A stretch of 64,000 nucleotides of DNA, taken from contig NZ_FNFH01000006.1 of the NCBI RefSeq assembly GCF_900100355.1, forward strand, positions 62,001-126,000, in the 5' to 3' direction. The stretch is from Microbulbifer yueqingensis (GTDB lineage: Bacteria > Pseudomonadota > Gammaproteobacteria > Pseudomonadales > Cellvibrionaceae). The notes beneath the pieces are model-generated. The model worked only from the letters and a program-made list of their open reading frames with translations. It was not told the origin of the DNA and ran no database searches. Below are positions 16,874 through 23,964 of this stretch, in pieces. The translations under genes were made by a program, and so were the position numbers. The first letter of the stretch is position 1. Each line of letters opens with the position of its first letter.

Positions 16874-19800
16874 ATGACCAGTCGCACCGATGAGCAGGCA
16901 TTGGAAGCCGCAATCGAGCAGTGCCTGACCGGCACCACCCTGGAAGAGCAGAAGGGGGGCACCACTGAGCGGCCACCCTTCGGGCGACACCACGGCTACA
17001 AGCTCAGCCTGCCGCAGGACTTTGATGCGCACTACGCCATCGACAAGCGCTTCTTCTGGGCCTTCCTGCGCCAGACACAGGCGAAGGAGCTGGAAAAGCT
17101 GGCCCGCAACAGTCCCAACGAGGAAGAGTGGCAGCGCAAGGTGCTGGAGCGCTTCGACCGGCTAATCAAGAAACACGGCCTGCTGCACCTGCTGAAGAGA
17201 GGCCTGGCGGTGGAGGATGCCCACCTGCACCTGATGTACCCAGCGCCGCTGGCCAGCAGTTCAGAGCAGGTCAAACAGAACTTCGCCGCCAATATCTTCA
17301 GCAGCACCCGCCAGTTGCGCTACTCCCAGGCCAACCCGCTGGAGGAGATAGACCTGGTGCTGTTTATTAACGGCATCCCCTTCGCCACTCTGGAGCTGAA
17401 GAACCCCTGGACCGGGCAGACGGCCCGCTACCACGGCCAGAAGCAGTATCGCCAGGATCGTGATATCACTCAACCGCTGCTCAACTTCGGCCGCTGCCTG
17501 GTGCATATGACGGTGGATACGGACGAGGTCTATATGACCACCAAGTTGGCCAGCGCGGGCACCTTCTTCCTGCCGTTCAACAAGGGCCATAACTACGGTG
17601 CCGGCAATCCACCCAATTCAAGGGGCCACAAGAGCGCCTACCTGTGGGAAGAGGTGTTCAGCCGTGAGAGCATCGCCAACATCATCCAGCACTTCGTGCG
17701 CCTGGATGGCAGTAGCAAAGACCCGCTGCACAAGCGCACCCTATTCTTCCCGCGCTACCACCAGATGGATGTGGTGCGAAAGCTGATTCGGCACGCCAGC
17801 GAGCAGGGAGTGGGGCAGACCTATCTCATTCAGCACTCCGCCGGCTCAGGGAAGTCCAACTCCATTACCTGGGCGGCCTACCAGTTGATCGAGGCGTACC
17901 CGGCCATAGAGGGCGTTCCAGGAGCCAAAGGTATAGACCAGCCGCTGTTCGACTCGGTGATTGTGGTCACCGACAGGCGCCTGCTCGACAAGCAGTTGCG
18001 GGAAAATATCAAGGACTTCTCCGAGGTCAAGAATATCGTCGCCCCGGCCTATCGGTCTGCCGAGCTCAAAACTGCCCTGGAACAGGGCAAGAAGATCATA
18101 ATTACCACGATCCAGAAGTTCCCTTTTATCATCGATGGAATCGCCGATTTGAGCGACAAACGCTTTGCGGTAATTATCGACGAGGCCCACAGCTCCCAGA
18201 GCGGCTCCGCGCACGACAATATGAACCGGGCGATGGGCAAGGACGTCGACGCTGAAGGCCTGGATACTCAGGAAAGGGTGCTGGAAGCCATGCGCTCACG
18301 CAAAATGCGCGGGAATGCTTCCTATCTGGCTTTTACCGCCACGCCTAAGAACAGCACCCTGGAGAAATTTGGTTCGAAGCAGGCAGATGGCAGTTTCTTG
18401 CCGTTTCACCTTTATTCGATGAAGCAGGCCATCGAGGAGGGTTTTATTCTCGACGTGCTGGCCAACTATACGACCTATAAAAGCTATTACGAGATCCAGA
18501 AGTCCATCGAGGAGAACCCGCTATTCGATAGCAAGAAGGCGCAAAAGAAGCTCCGCGCCTATGTTGAGCGCAATCAGCAGACCATCAACACCAAGGCCGA
18601 GATTATGCTAGAGCACTTCACTACGCAGGTGGTGAACAGCAAGAAGCTTAAGGGCAAGGCCAAGGGTATGGTGATCACCCAGAATATCGAGGCCGCCATC
18701 CGCTACTTTAAGGCGATTTCCCGGTTACTGGAGGAGAGGGGTAATCCGTTCAAAGCCTTGATCGCATTTTCGGGCAGTAAGGAGGTCGACGGTGTTGAGT
18801 ATAGCGAGGCTGAGATGAACGGCTTCGCGGAGAGCGAGACCCGGGACAAATTTGACAAAGACGAGTATCGCTTACTGGTTGTTGCTAATAAATACCTGAC
18901 CGGCTTCGATCAGCCCAAGCTGGCCACCATGTACGTGGATAAGAAGCTGCAAGGCGTGCTGGCCGTCCAGGCGCTGTCACGCCTAAATAGGGCCGCCCCA
19001 AAGCTGGGAAAGAAAACCGAAGACTTGTTCATTCTTGACTTCTTCAATTCCACCGAGGATATCAAGACGGCCTTTGATCCGTTCTACACGGCAACCAGCC
19101 TGTCGGAGGCCACTGACATCAATGTGCTGCATGATTTGAAATACGCCCTTGATGAGGTTGCAGTCTACGAATGGCACGAGGTGGAAGACTTTGTCGATCG
19201 CTATTTCTCTGGTGCCGACGCACAGCTACTTAGTCCTATTATTGATACCGCCGCAGATCGCTTCAATATTGAGCTTGAGCTGGAAGATGACGCCAAGGCA
19301 GATTTCAAGATCAAAGCCAAGCAGTTTGTCAAAATTTACGGACAGATGGCATCGATCATGCCTGGTGAAGTCATGGCCTGGGAGAAACTATTCTGGTTTT
19401 TGAAGTTCCTGATTCCCAAGCTCAAAGTCAAGGACCCAGATGCCGACCAGATTGATAAGTTGTTGGAGTCGGTGGACTTGTCGTCCTATGGCCTGGAACG
19501 GGTAAAGCTAGGTCACAGTATCTTTCTCGATGCCGAGGAAACAGAACTACCGCCGCAGAACCCCAACCTGAGGGGCGCGCATGGAGGCGAGGAGGAGCGA
19601 GATCCGCTGGATGAGATTATCCGTAATTTCAACGAGCGCTGGTTTCAGGGCTGGAGCGCCACGCCGGAAGAGCAGCGAGTAAAGTTCATTAATATCGCCG
19701 ATAGAATCAAGGCGCACCCCGACTTTGAGGCAAAGTACAAAAACAATCAGGACGTGCATAACCGAGATCTGGCATTCCAGAAGATATTTGAAGAAGTGAT

Positions 19801-19906
19801 GTTAAAGCAGCGGCGGAACGAATTGGAGCTTTACAGTCTGTTGGCGAAGGATTCTGCGTTCAAAGCTGCTATGCAGCAGAGCTTAAGGGGAATTTTGGAT
19901 AGGTAG
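16874..19906 (+). CDS. hsdR: type I restriction endonuclease subunit HsdR
   Basis: A 1010-residue motor and nuclease subunit. The N-terminal part carries the PD-(D/E)XK nuclease core (EIDLVLFINGIPFATLELK, residues about 158-177). It is followed by the SF2 translocase with Walker A HSAGSGKS near 322, DEAH near 436, TATP motif III, and a second RecA lobe ending with a GFDQP/QALSRLNR motif VI region. HsdR pulls unmethylated DNA toward the complex with ATP and cuts at a distance. A ribosome site (AAGGA) precedes the ATG. It begins 84 bp after hsdS in the same direction. All motifs look intact, so the system is probably functional. Confidence 0.95.
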   Translation: MTSRTDEQALEAAIEQCLTGTTLEEQKGGTTERPPFGRHHGYKLSLPQDFDAHYAIDKRFFWAFLRQTQAKELEKLARNSPNEEEWQRKVLERFDRLIKKHGLLHLLKRGLAVEDAHLHLMYPAPLASSSEQVKQNFAANIFSSTRQLRYSQANPLEEIDLVLFINGIPFATLELKNPWTGQTARYHGQKQYRQDRDITQPLLNFGRCLVHMTVDTDEVYMTTKLASAGTFFLPFNKGHNYGAGNPPNSRGHKSAYLWEEVFSRESIANIIQHFVRLDGSSKDPLHKRTLFFPRYHQMDVVRKLIRHASEQGVGQTYLIQHSAGSGKSNSITWAAYQLIEAYPAIEGVPGAKGIDQPLFDSVIVVTDRRLLDKQLRENIKDFSEVKNIVAPAYRSAELKTALEQGKKIIITTIQKFPFIIDGIADLSDKRFAVIIDEAHSSQSGSAHDNMNRAMGKDVDAEGLDTQERVLEAMRSRKMRGNASYLAFTATPKNSTLEKFGSKQADGSFLPFHLYSMKQAIEEGFILDVLANYTTYKSYYEIQKSIEENPLFDSKKAQKKLRAYVERNQQTINTKAEIMLEHFTTQVVNSKKLKGKAKGMVITQNIEAAIRYFKAISRLLEERGNPFKALIAFSGSKEVDGVEYSEAEMNGFAESETRDKFDKDEYRLLVVANKYLTGFDQPKLATMYVDKKLQGVLAVQALSRLNRAAPKLGKKTEDLFILDFFNSTEDIKTAFDPFYTATSLSEATDINVLHDLKYALDEVAVYEWHEVEDFVDRYFSGADAQLLSPIIDTAADRFNIELELEDDAKADFKIKAKQFVKIYGQMASIMPGEVMAWEKLFWFLKFLIPKLKVKDPDADQIDKLLESVDLSSYGLERVKLGHSIFLDAEETELPPQNPNLRGAHGGEEERDPLDEIIRNFNERWFQGWSATPEEQRVKFINIADRIKAHPDFEAKYKNNQDVHNRDLAFQKIFEEVMLKQRRNELELYSLLAKDSAFKAAMQQSLRGILDR

Positions 19907-19962
19907 CCTATTAGCCTGAGCAGTGGGTTGGGAGAGCAGCGATAGATTCGGTAACGTATTGA

Positions 19963-20367
19963 ATGAAAAAAATAAAGTTAGAGTGCCCTAAGTGCTTTAA
20001 GGATAGCGAACTTTCAGTTTCCGCTGGCGTTACATGCGGCCACTGTAAAGAGGATATTTCTGAATATCACTATAAAAGGCCGCTTATATCCGGGGCGACG
20101 GCCCTGATTTTAGGAGCGGGCGGGTTCTTTGCGGTCGACAAGTACATCATTGACGAAACTCGTTATCCCCTGGAGATTGAATACGCGATAATTGATTCCT
20201 GCATTAGTGGTTCTGATCTGCCACTGAGACGCAGCTCGTACGAGAGAAAGCAGGAGATCTGTTTGTGCTCAATGAGAGAGACCATGAGCGATATCTCATA
20301 CGATGACTACAAAAGCAAGCCCATGCAATTTTTTATTCAGTTTAAACAGAATTCGGCTTCATGTTGA
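19963..20367 (+). CDS. zinc-ribbon membrane protein of unknown function
   Basis: A 134-residue protein. The N-terminus has two CxxC knuckles (CPKC at residues 8-11 and CGHC near 29-32), a small zinc ribbon. One hydrophobic segment follows (LISGATALILGAGGFFAV, about 45-63), then a C-terminal domain with Cys residues (CISGS, CLCS, and a final Cys). The ribbon should face the cytoplasm and the C-terminal part the periplasm, where the cysteines could form disulfides. It lies 56 bp after hsdR and may be co-transcribed, but it is not a known part of type I systems. No family is recognised. Confidence 0.7.
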   Translation: MKKIKLECPKCFKDSELSVSAGVTCGHCKEDISEYHYKRPLISGATALILGAGGFFAVDKYIIDETRYPLEIEYAIIDSCISGSDLPLRRSSYERKQEICLCSMRETMSDISYDDYKSKPMQFFIQFKQNSASC

Positions 20368-20408
20368 AGAGCCCCACTAAGGGTTTAGAGGGGCTCTCGT
20401 TTGAGTTT
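20368..20408 (+). terminator. intrinsic terminator after the zinc-ribbon gene
   Basis: An 8-bp stem AGAGCCCC/GGGGCTCT with a 14-nt loop begins right after the stop codon and is followed by a short T-rich stretch. It probably ends the restriction-operon transcript. It overlaps the end of the reverse-strand small gene at 20407-20544, so it may act for both directions. Confidence 0.65.
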
Positions 20409-20544
20409 AGGTCTCCTGGCCTAAGTAGGACTCGTTATTTGGATTATGGGCATCTGCCCAATCATCCATGTCCGCCTCGTTGTTGGGGTTGTTGATGTCG
20501 GACCAGAGATCCAGTTCAGCGTCAGACATAGCTGAGGTGTCCAT
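20407..20544 (-). CDS. tiny acidic protein with NPNN repeats
   Basis: A 45-residue frame read from the sequence, beginning MDTSAMSDAELDLWSDI. It has two copies of an NPNNE motif (NNPNNEADM and HNPNNESYL) and is strongly acidic. The start lies 1 nt after the stop of the next gene upstream, so the two are coupled. An internal ATG at 20529 (MSDAEL) is an alternative start. I do not recognise a named family. Pairing with the basic protein upstream and tight spacing make it more likely to be real. Confidence 0.6.
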   Translation of the reverse strand: MDTSAMSDAELDLWSDINNPNNEADMDDWADAHNPNNESYLGQET

Positions 20545-20545
20545 T

Positions 20546-20707
20546 TCAGCTCTCCCGCTTGTCTTTGCTTTGGTTTCGCTTTGCTACGGTGCTCTCTGCC
20601 CGCGCGGGAAAACTGTCTTTGGGCACTGTTCCACCCGTTTTTTTCGCGGTGGCTGACTTGATGCGACGAACCGCCTTATCGGTCATCGGCTTTTTAGCTT
20701 TAGCCAT
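20546..20707 (-). CDS. tiny basic protein resembling a seed-maturation (SMP/LEA-like) motif
   Basis: A 53-residue frame beginning MAKAKKPMTDKAVRRIKSAT. The stretch from MTDKAVRRIKSATAKKTGG through VPKDSFPARAES matches the pattern (A)RIQSA.AKk.GG.V.kgSFaARAqS of short bacterial proteins related to the plant seed-maturation domain. A strong ribosome site (GGAGA) precedes the ATG at 8 nt. It is transcribed away from the HTH-like gene at 20813 and is followed after 1 nt by an acidic 45-residue gene. Function is unknown; a desiccation or nucleic-acid binding role is only a guess from family resemblance and charge. Confidence 0.68.
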   Translation of the reverse strand: MAKAKKPMTDKAVRRIKSATAKKTGGTVPKDSFPARAESTVAKRNQSKDKRES

Positions 20708-20773
20708 AAGCTATCTCCTTTTGTGTTTCAAAAAGTGCCCCGGCTGGGACGTTTTTTATTGTTGGCATGCTGT

Positions 20774-20793
20774 TGGGGAAATCTGGGGAAATT
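20774..20793. promoter_or_regulatory. tandem 10-bp direct repeat in a divergent promoter region
   Basis: TGGGGAAATC is followed immediately by TGGGGAAATT, a 10-bp period equal to about one DNA turn. It lies between the leftward small-protein pair and the rightward HTH-like gene at 20813. It is a candidate operator for that protein. Confidence 0.4.
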
Positions 20794-20812
20794 TGAAGGG
20801 TATTGTCGGAAA

Positions 20813-21163
20813 ATGAGCAATCGAGAGGAGCTTCGGGCTGAGCTTGAGCGCTTGATGGTCAAAGTCGGCTGGTCCTATCGCCAACTGGCGGCAGAAGTTG
20901 GCGCCTTTCGGGCAGAAGAAGAAGGGCGGGAGGAAAAGTCTGCTTCTGAGACTATTAGAAAGAAATTAGGCCAGCAGCGCGAAACGCAGGCTGAGCTGGA
21001 GTTGTGTATAAAAATTATCAGAGAGAGCCCCGTCTTCCGAAGGCTGGATGAGGTTAAGCCGGTACCGGTGCGCCATCGGGGCTTGGATGGACGGTTTAGG
21101 GAGGAAATGAGGCGCCTTTCCGAGGGCATTTCCCGGAAGTTAGTAGAAGCCGAAAATGACTAG
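20813..21163 (+). CDS. small HTH-like protein of unknown function
   Basis: A 116-residue basic and acidic mixed protein, starting at the ATG at 20813. Residues about 8-30 (LERLMVKVGWSYRQLAAEVG) followed by SASETIRKKLGQQRETQAEL look like the first helices and recognition helix of a Cro/C1-type domain. The rest is helical. A weak AAGGG site lies upstream. It is divergent from the two tiny genes at 20407-20707 and may regulate them through the direct repeat between them. The fold assignment is by eye only. Confidence 0.6.
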   Translation: MSNREELRAELERLMVKVGWSYRQLAAEVGAFRAEEEGREEKSASETIRKKLGQQRETQAELELCIKIIRESPVFRRLDEVKPVPVRHRGLDGRFREEMRRLSEGISRKLVEAEND

Positions 21164-21200
21164 GGTAGAGGTTGAGTGGTGGCTGCGGGGGAAGTGGCCA

Positions 21201-21385
21201 GGCGGAATAATCACAACAGCCTAAGGGCTGTTGTGACCCGGCGGGCTTCGCGCTGTCGCGCTCGTTTCAAATTGCTGGTGCAATTTGTCGAACCACATCG
21301 GTGGTACTGTCTCAAATGCGTCCATGCATTTGAGCTTTCGGGTGCCTTCGGCAGACCAAAACGCTCTTGGTGTTTTGTCACCCGG
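21201..21385. repeat. hairpin-rich repeat unit A
   Basis: The unit begins GGCGGAATAATC and then holds an 11-bp stem TCACAACAGCC/GGCTGTTGTGA with loop TAAG. Next are GCGGGCTTCGCGC, a 7-bp stem CAAATTG/CAATTTG, and CGAACCACATCGGTGGT. This copy alone adds two more stem-loops (near 21312-21334 and 21355-21378). No protein is supported here. Confidence 0.75.
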
Positions 21386-21436
21386 CCCTATCAGAGCGTC
21401 GCCGAGGGACATTCGCGGCATTGAGTGCGGTGGTAT

Positions 21437-21540
21437 GGCGGAATAATCACAGCAGCCTAGGGGCTGCTGTGACCCTGCGGGCTTCGCGCTGCGCGCTCGT
21501 TGCTAGACGCTGTCGCGTCTGATCGAACCACATCGGTGGT
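21437..21540. repeat. hairpin-rich repeat unit B
   Basis: Same order as unit A: GGCGGAATAATC, an 11-bp stem TCACAGCAGCC/GGCTGCTGTGA, GCGGGCTTCGCGC, and a second stem AGACGC/GCGTCT unrelated in sequence to that of unit A. It ends with the same CGAACCACATCGGTGGT. Stem changes are matched on both sides. Confidence 0.75.
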
Positions 21541-21571
21541 TGGCTTCGTGGAGACATCTAGTTCGGTGGTG

Positions 21572-21674
21572 GGCGGAATAATCGGAATAGCCTAAGGGCT
21601 ATTCCGACCCTGCGGGCTTCGCGCTGGCGCGCTCGTTTCAAATTGCTCTCGCAATTTGTCGAACCGCGGTGGTT
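21572..21674. repeat. hairpin-rich repeat unit C
   Basis: Third unit, nearest the tRNA gene: GGCGGAATAATC, an 11-bp stem TCGGAATAGCC/GGCTATTCCGA with loop TAAG, GCGGGCTTCGCGC, stem CAAATTG/CAATTTG, then CGAACCGCGGTGGT. It differs from unit A by three compensated base pairs in the first stem. Confidence 0.75.
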
Positions 21675-21700
21675 CTCATCCGGCCACCATGCACAGGCAT

Positions 21701-21733
21701 AAAAAAAGCCCCGTCCGTGAGGACGGGGCTTTG
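21701..21733 (-). terminator. intrinsic terminator of tRNA-Phe
   Basis: A 12-bp stem AAAGCCCCGTCC/GGACGGGGCTTT with a 4-nt loop lies 6 nt past the tRNA 3' end. On the minus strand it is followed by a run of seven T. This is a strong rho-independent terminator. Confidence 0.92.
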
Positions 21734-21738
21734 TTTTA

Positions 21739-21814
21739 TGGTGCCCGGAGGCGGAATCGAACCACCGACACGGGGATTTTCAATCCCCTGCTCTACCGAC
21801 TGAGCTATCCGGGC
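21739..21814 (-). tRNA. tRNA-Phe (GAA)
   Basis: The minus strand folds as a complete 76-nt tRNA including an encoded CCA. The acceptor stem is GCCCGGA/TCCGGGC, the D arm GCTCAGTCGGTAGAGC, the anticodon arm GGGGATTGAAAATCCCC with anticodon GAA, and the T arm contains GGTTCGATTC. It is followed by a strong terminator. Its 3' end faces the accessory island, the usual arrangement when a tRNA 3' end serves as an integration site. Confidence 0.97.
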
Positions 21815-22002
21815 TTCGCTGTTTGCGGGGCTTCCCCTGCGTCGCGAGGCGCGTATTAAACCCGCTCTGGCGGGGCGAGTCAACCCCTTGATTGCACAAT
21901 AGTTTTTCCGGTTAGCGAGTGCTCACTATTTGGTCGCCGGTGGGGTTTGCCGGCGGGTGTGAGCGCCCGCTTTCCAGTCTAGCCGCTCCCCGCTTGTTCG
22001 GC

Positions 22003-22278
22003 TTACTGCTCTTCCGGGGGGACGTAGCCTTCGGCGGCGTCGTAGCTCTCGCCGCTCAGGAACTTGTCGCGCTGCTCCGCCAGGTAGGTGCGGGTGGAGG
22101 GTTCCATCATGTTGAGGCGCTTTTCGTTGATGAGCATGGTCTGGTGGGCCATCCACTCCTGCCAGGCCTTCTTGGAGACGTTCTCGTAGATGTCCTGGCC
22201 CTTGGGGCCGGGCATGGGGGGCGCGTCCAGGCCTTCGAGTTCCTGTTGGTATTTGCGACAGAATACGGTTCTGGACAT
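22003..22278 (-). CDS. yggX: YggX family Fe(2+)-trafficking / oxidative protection protein
   Basis: A 91-residue protein, full length for the family. It opens [18 protein letters not shown] with the conserved Cys7 and continues [20 protein letters not shown] and [11 protein letters not shown], all family hallmarks. YggX protects iron-sulfur clusters from oxidants and has been proposed to handle iron. The gene lies downstream of mutY in the same direction, the conserved gammaproteobacterial arrangement; MutY carries an iron-sulfur cluster. Confidence 0.96.
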   Translation of the reverse strand: MSRTVFCRKYQQELEGLDAPPMPGPKGQDIYENVSKKAWQEWMAHQTMLINEKRLNMMEPSTRTYLAEQRDKFLSGESYDAAEGYVPPEEQ

Positions 22279-22334
22279 GTTGGTCTCCGGGTTGGGTTGT
22301 TTGGTTTCGCCGTGGCCGTGGCGGCCGTGGTTTT

Positions 22335-22404
22335 TCGCGGCCAGCGGCCGCTCCTACGGAGGAGTGCCTCCACCTGGGGGGGCGCGGCCGTGGGCCGCTG
22401 CTAC
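22335..22404 (-). repeat. two GTAG-headed REP palindromes between mutY and yggX
   Basis: On the minus strand, GTAGGAGCGGCCGCTGGCC occupies 22335-22357 and a degenerate copy with head GTAGCAGC occupies 22382-22404. The second copy overlaps the mutY stop codon: the TAG of its GTAG head is the stop. Confidence 0.8.
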
Positions 22405-23525
22405 AGGACGGTGGCGTCCTCCTGGGCCAGCAGCGGGGCGCGGAAGGCGTCCAGCTGTTTCGCTAGCTTGGCGATCGGGGCCGGCAGGCCCAGGTCCTGT
22501 GCCGCCCGGGGGCGGTTGAGCTGGCGCAGTTTATACCAGTCGCCGCCGGGCTCTGCCACCCGCCCACCTTCGAGGCTGGCTCGGTTGGCCAGCTGGATCC
22601 ACACCGGGCTGATGTCCAGGTGGAAGTGGGTGAAGGTGTGGCGCATGGGTGGCAGGGGCTGGACCTGGCCCGCCTGGATATCTTGCGCGGCCAGCCATTC
22701 CTGGGCGCTGGCTTCCCCGCCATCGTCGCCTTCCAGCTGCGGCGGTACCCACAGGCCGCCCCAGATGCCGCTGGGCGGGCGCTGTTCCAGGTAGAGGTCG
22801 CCGTCGCATTCGATCAGCAGCATGGTGGCCAGGCGCACCGGTTTCTCTTTCTTGGGCTTCTTGCCCGGGTAGTCCTGGGGGTTGCCCCGGGCGTGGGCGA
22901 CGCAGTGTTCCGCCAGGGGGCATGCCTCGCAGCGGGGTTTGCTGTGGGTGCAGACGGTGGCGCCCAGATCCATCATGGCCTGGGTGTAGTCGTTGCAGCG
23001 CTTGCTGGGTGTGTAGCCCTCGGCCAGGGCCCAGAGCTCGTTGGCCACCCTTGTCTGGCCGGGCCAGCCGTCCACGGCGTGGAAGCGGGCCAGTACCCGT
23101 TTCACGTTGCCGTCCAGGATGGGGGCGTTGATGCCCATGCTGATGCTGGCGATGGCGCCGGCGGTGGAGCGGCCGATGCCGGGCAGGCTGGCCAGTGCCT
23201 CCACGTCCCGGGGGAATTCCCCTCCGTGTACTTCCATCACCGTCTGGGCGCACTTGTGCAGGTTGCGGGCGCGGGCGTAGTAGCCCAGGCCGCTCCAGTG
23301 GGCCAGGACCCGGTCCTGGGAGGCGCTGGCCAGGTCGGCCAGGGTGGGGAAGCTGGCCATAAAGCGCTGGAAGTAGGGGATGACGGCGGTGACCTGGGTC
23401 TGCTGCAGCATGATTTCCGATACCCACACCCGGTAGGGGTTGATGTCCTGCTGCCAGGGGAGGTCCTTGCGGCCGTGCTGGTCGAACCATTTGAGGACGG
23501 ATTGGTGGAATTGGGTTGGGGGCAT
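22401..23525 (-). CDS. mutY: A/G-specific adenine glycosylase MutY
   Basis: A 374-residue base-excision repair enzyme that removes adenine paired with 8-oxoguanine. The catalytic Glu lies in [10 protein letters not shown], the helix-hairpin-helix is [12 protein letters not shown], and the catalytic Asp is in [11 protein letters not shown]. The 4Fe-4S ligands follow as C-X6-C-X2-C-X5-C ([17 protein letters not shown]). The C-terminal third is the NUDIX-like domain that reads 8-oxoguanine ([20 protein letters not shown]). Length and motifs are normal. It lies between asmA and yggX, a common order. Confidence 0.97.
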   Translation of the reverse strand: MPPTQFHQSVLKWFDQHGRKDLPWQQDINPYRVWVSEIMLQQTQVTAVIPYFQRFMASFPTLADLASASQDRVLAHWSGLGYYARARNLHKCAQTVMEVHGGEFPRDVEALASLPGIGRSTAGAIASISMGINAPILDGNVKRVLARFHAVDGWPGQTRVANELWALAEGYTPSKRCNDYTQAMMDLGATVCTHSKPRCEACPLAEHCVAHARGNPQDYPGKKPKKEKPVRLATMLLIECDGDLYLEQRPPSGIWGGLWVPPQLEGDDGGEASAQEWLAAQDIQAGQVQPLPPMRHTFTHFHLDISPVWIQLANRASLEGGRVAEPGGDWYKLRQLNRPRAAQDLGLPAPIAKLAKQLDAFRAPLLAQEDATVL

Positions 23526-23964
23526 CGCGGGTGGTGGTTTGGGGTTGCTGCGGGTTTGGGGGAGTTTATCAGAGTGTGGTGGGGTTGGTGGGGTGGGGCC
23601 GTGGGGGGCAGGGGTTTGGGTTTTGTGGGGCGGGTGGTTCGGGGGTTTTCTGGATGCCGGCCTGCGCCGGGATGACGACGGGGGAAGAGATGGCAGTGGG
23701 TTTCTGGATGCCGGCCTTCGCCGGTGGGCCAGCCCAGCGGGATGACGACAGGACGCAGAAGGGATGGCGGTGGTGGGTCGCGGCCAGCGGCCGCTCCTAC
23801 GGGGAGGGATAAAGGATCGTGGCGGAGGGTGCGGAGAGGTTGGTGGGGATCGCGGCCATGGGCCGCTCCTACAGGGGAGAGGGTGGCTACATCGGAGGGG
23901 TGATGCGGGAATGAAAAAGGCCCCCGGGTGGGGGCCTTTGGCGGGGTGGTTTTGGGGAGAGGGG
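23526..23964. repeat. 440-bp repeat-rich spacer between asmA and mutY
   Basis: No gene is supported here. It holds two copies of a second repeat type with a TCTGGATGCCGGCC core (23648-23679 and 23701-23749, the latter with an internal insertion), two GTAG-headed palindromes on the minus strand (23778-23800 with a CCAGCGG centre, 23850-23872 with a CCATGGG centre), and the asmA terminator. G-runs are abundant. Confidence 0.8.
23914..23939 (-). terminator. intrinsic terminator of asmA
   Basis: A 10-bp stem AAAGGCCCCC/GGGGGCCTTT with a 4-nt loop lies just past the asmA stop on the minus strand. It is followed by a T-run. Confidence 0.85.

Noticed and set aside
21176..21424. Small frames on both strands across the hairpin repeats
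   Set aside because: They follow palindromic repeat sequence, and neither has a ribosome site or protein-like composition.
21201..21674. CRISPR array
   Set aside because: Only three units of about 100 bp with internal stems, no short repeat-spacer pattern, and no cas genes.
300..21700. Prophage or conjugative element
   Set aside because: No capsid, tail, terminase, relaxase, replication or integrase gene is visible in the interval.
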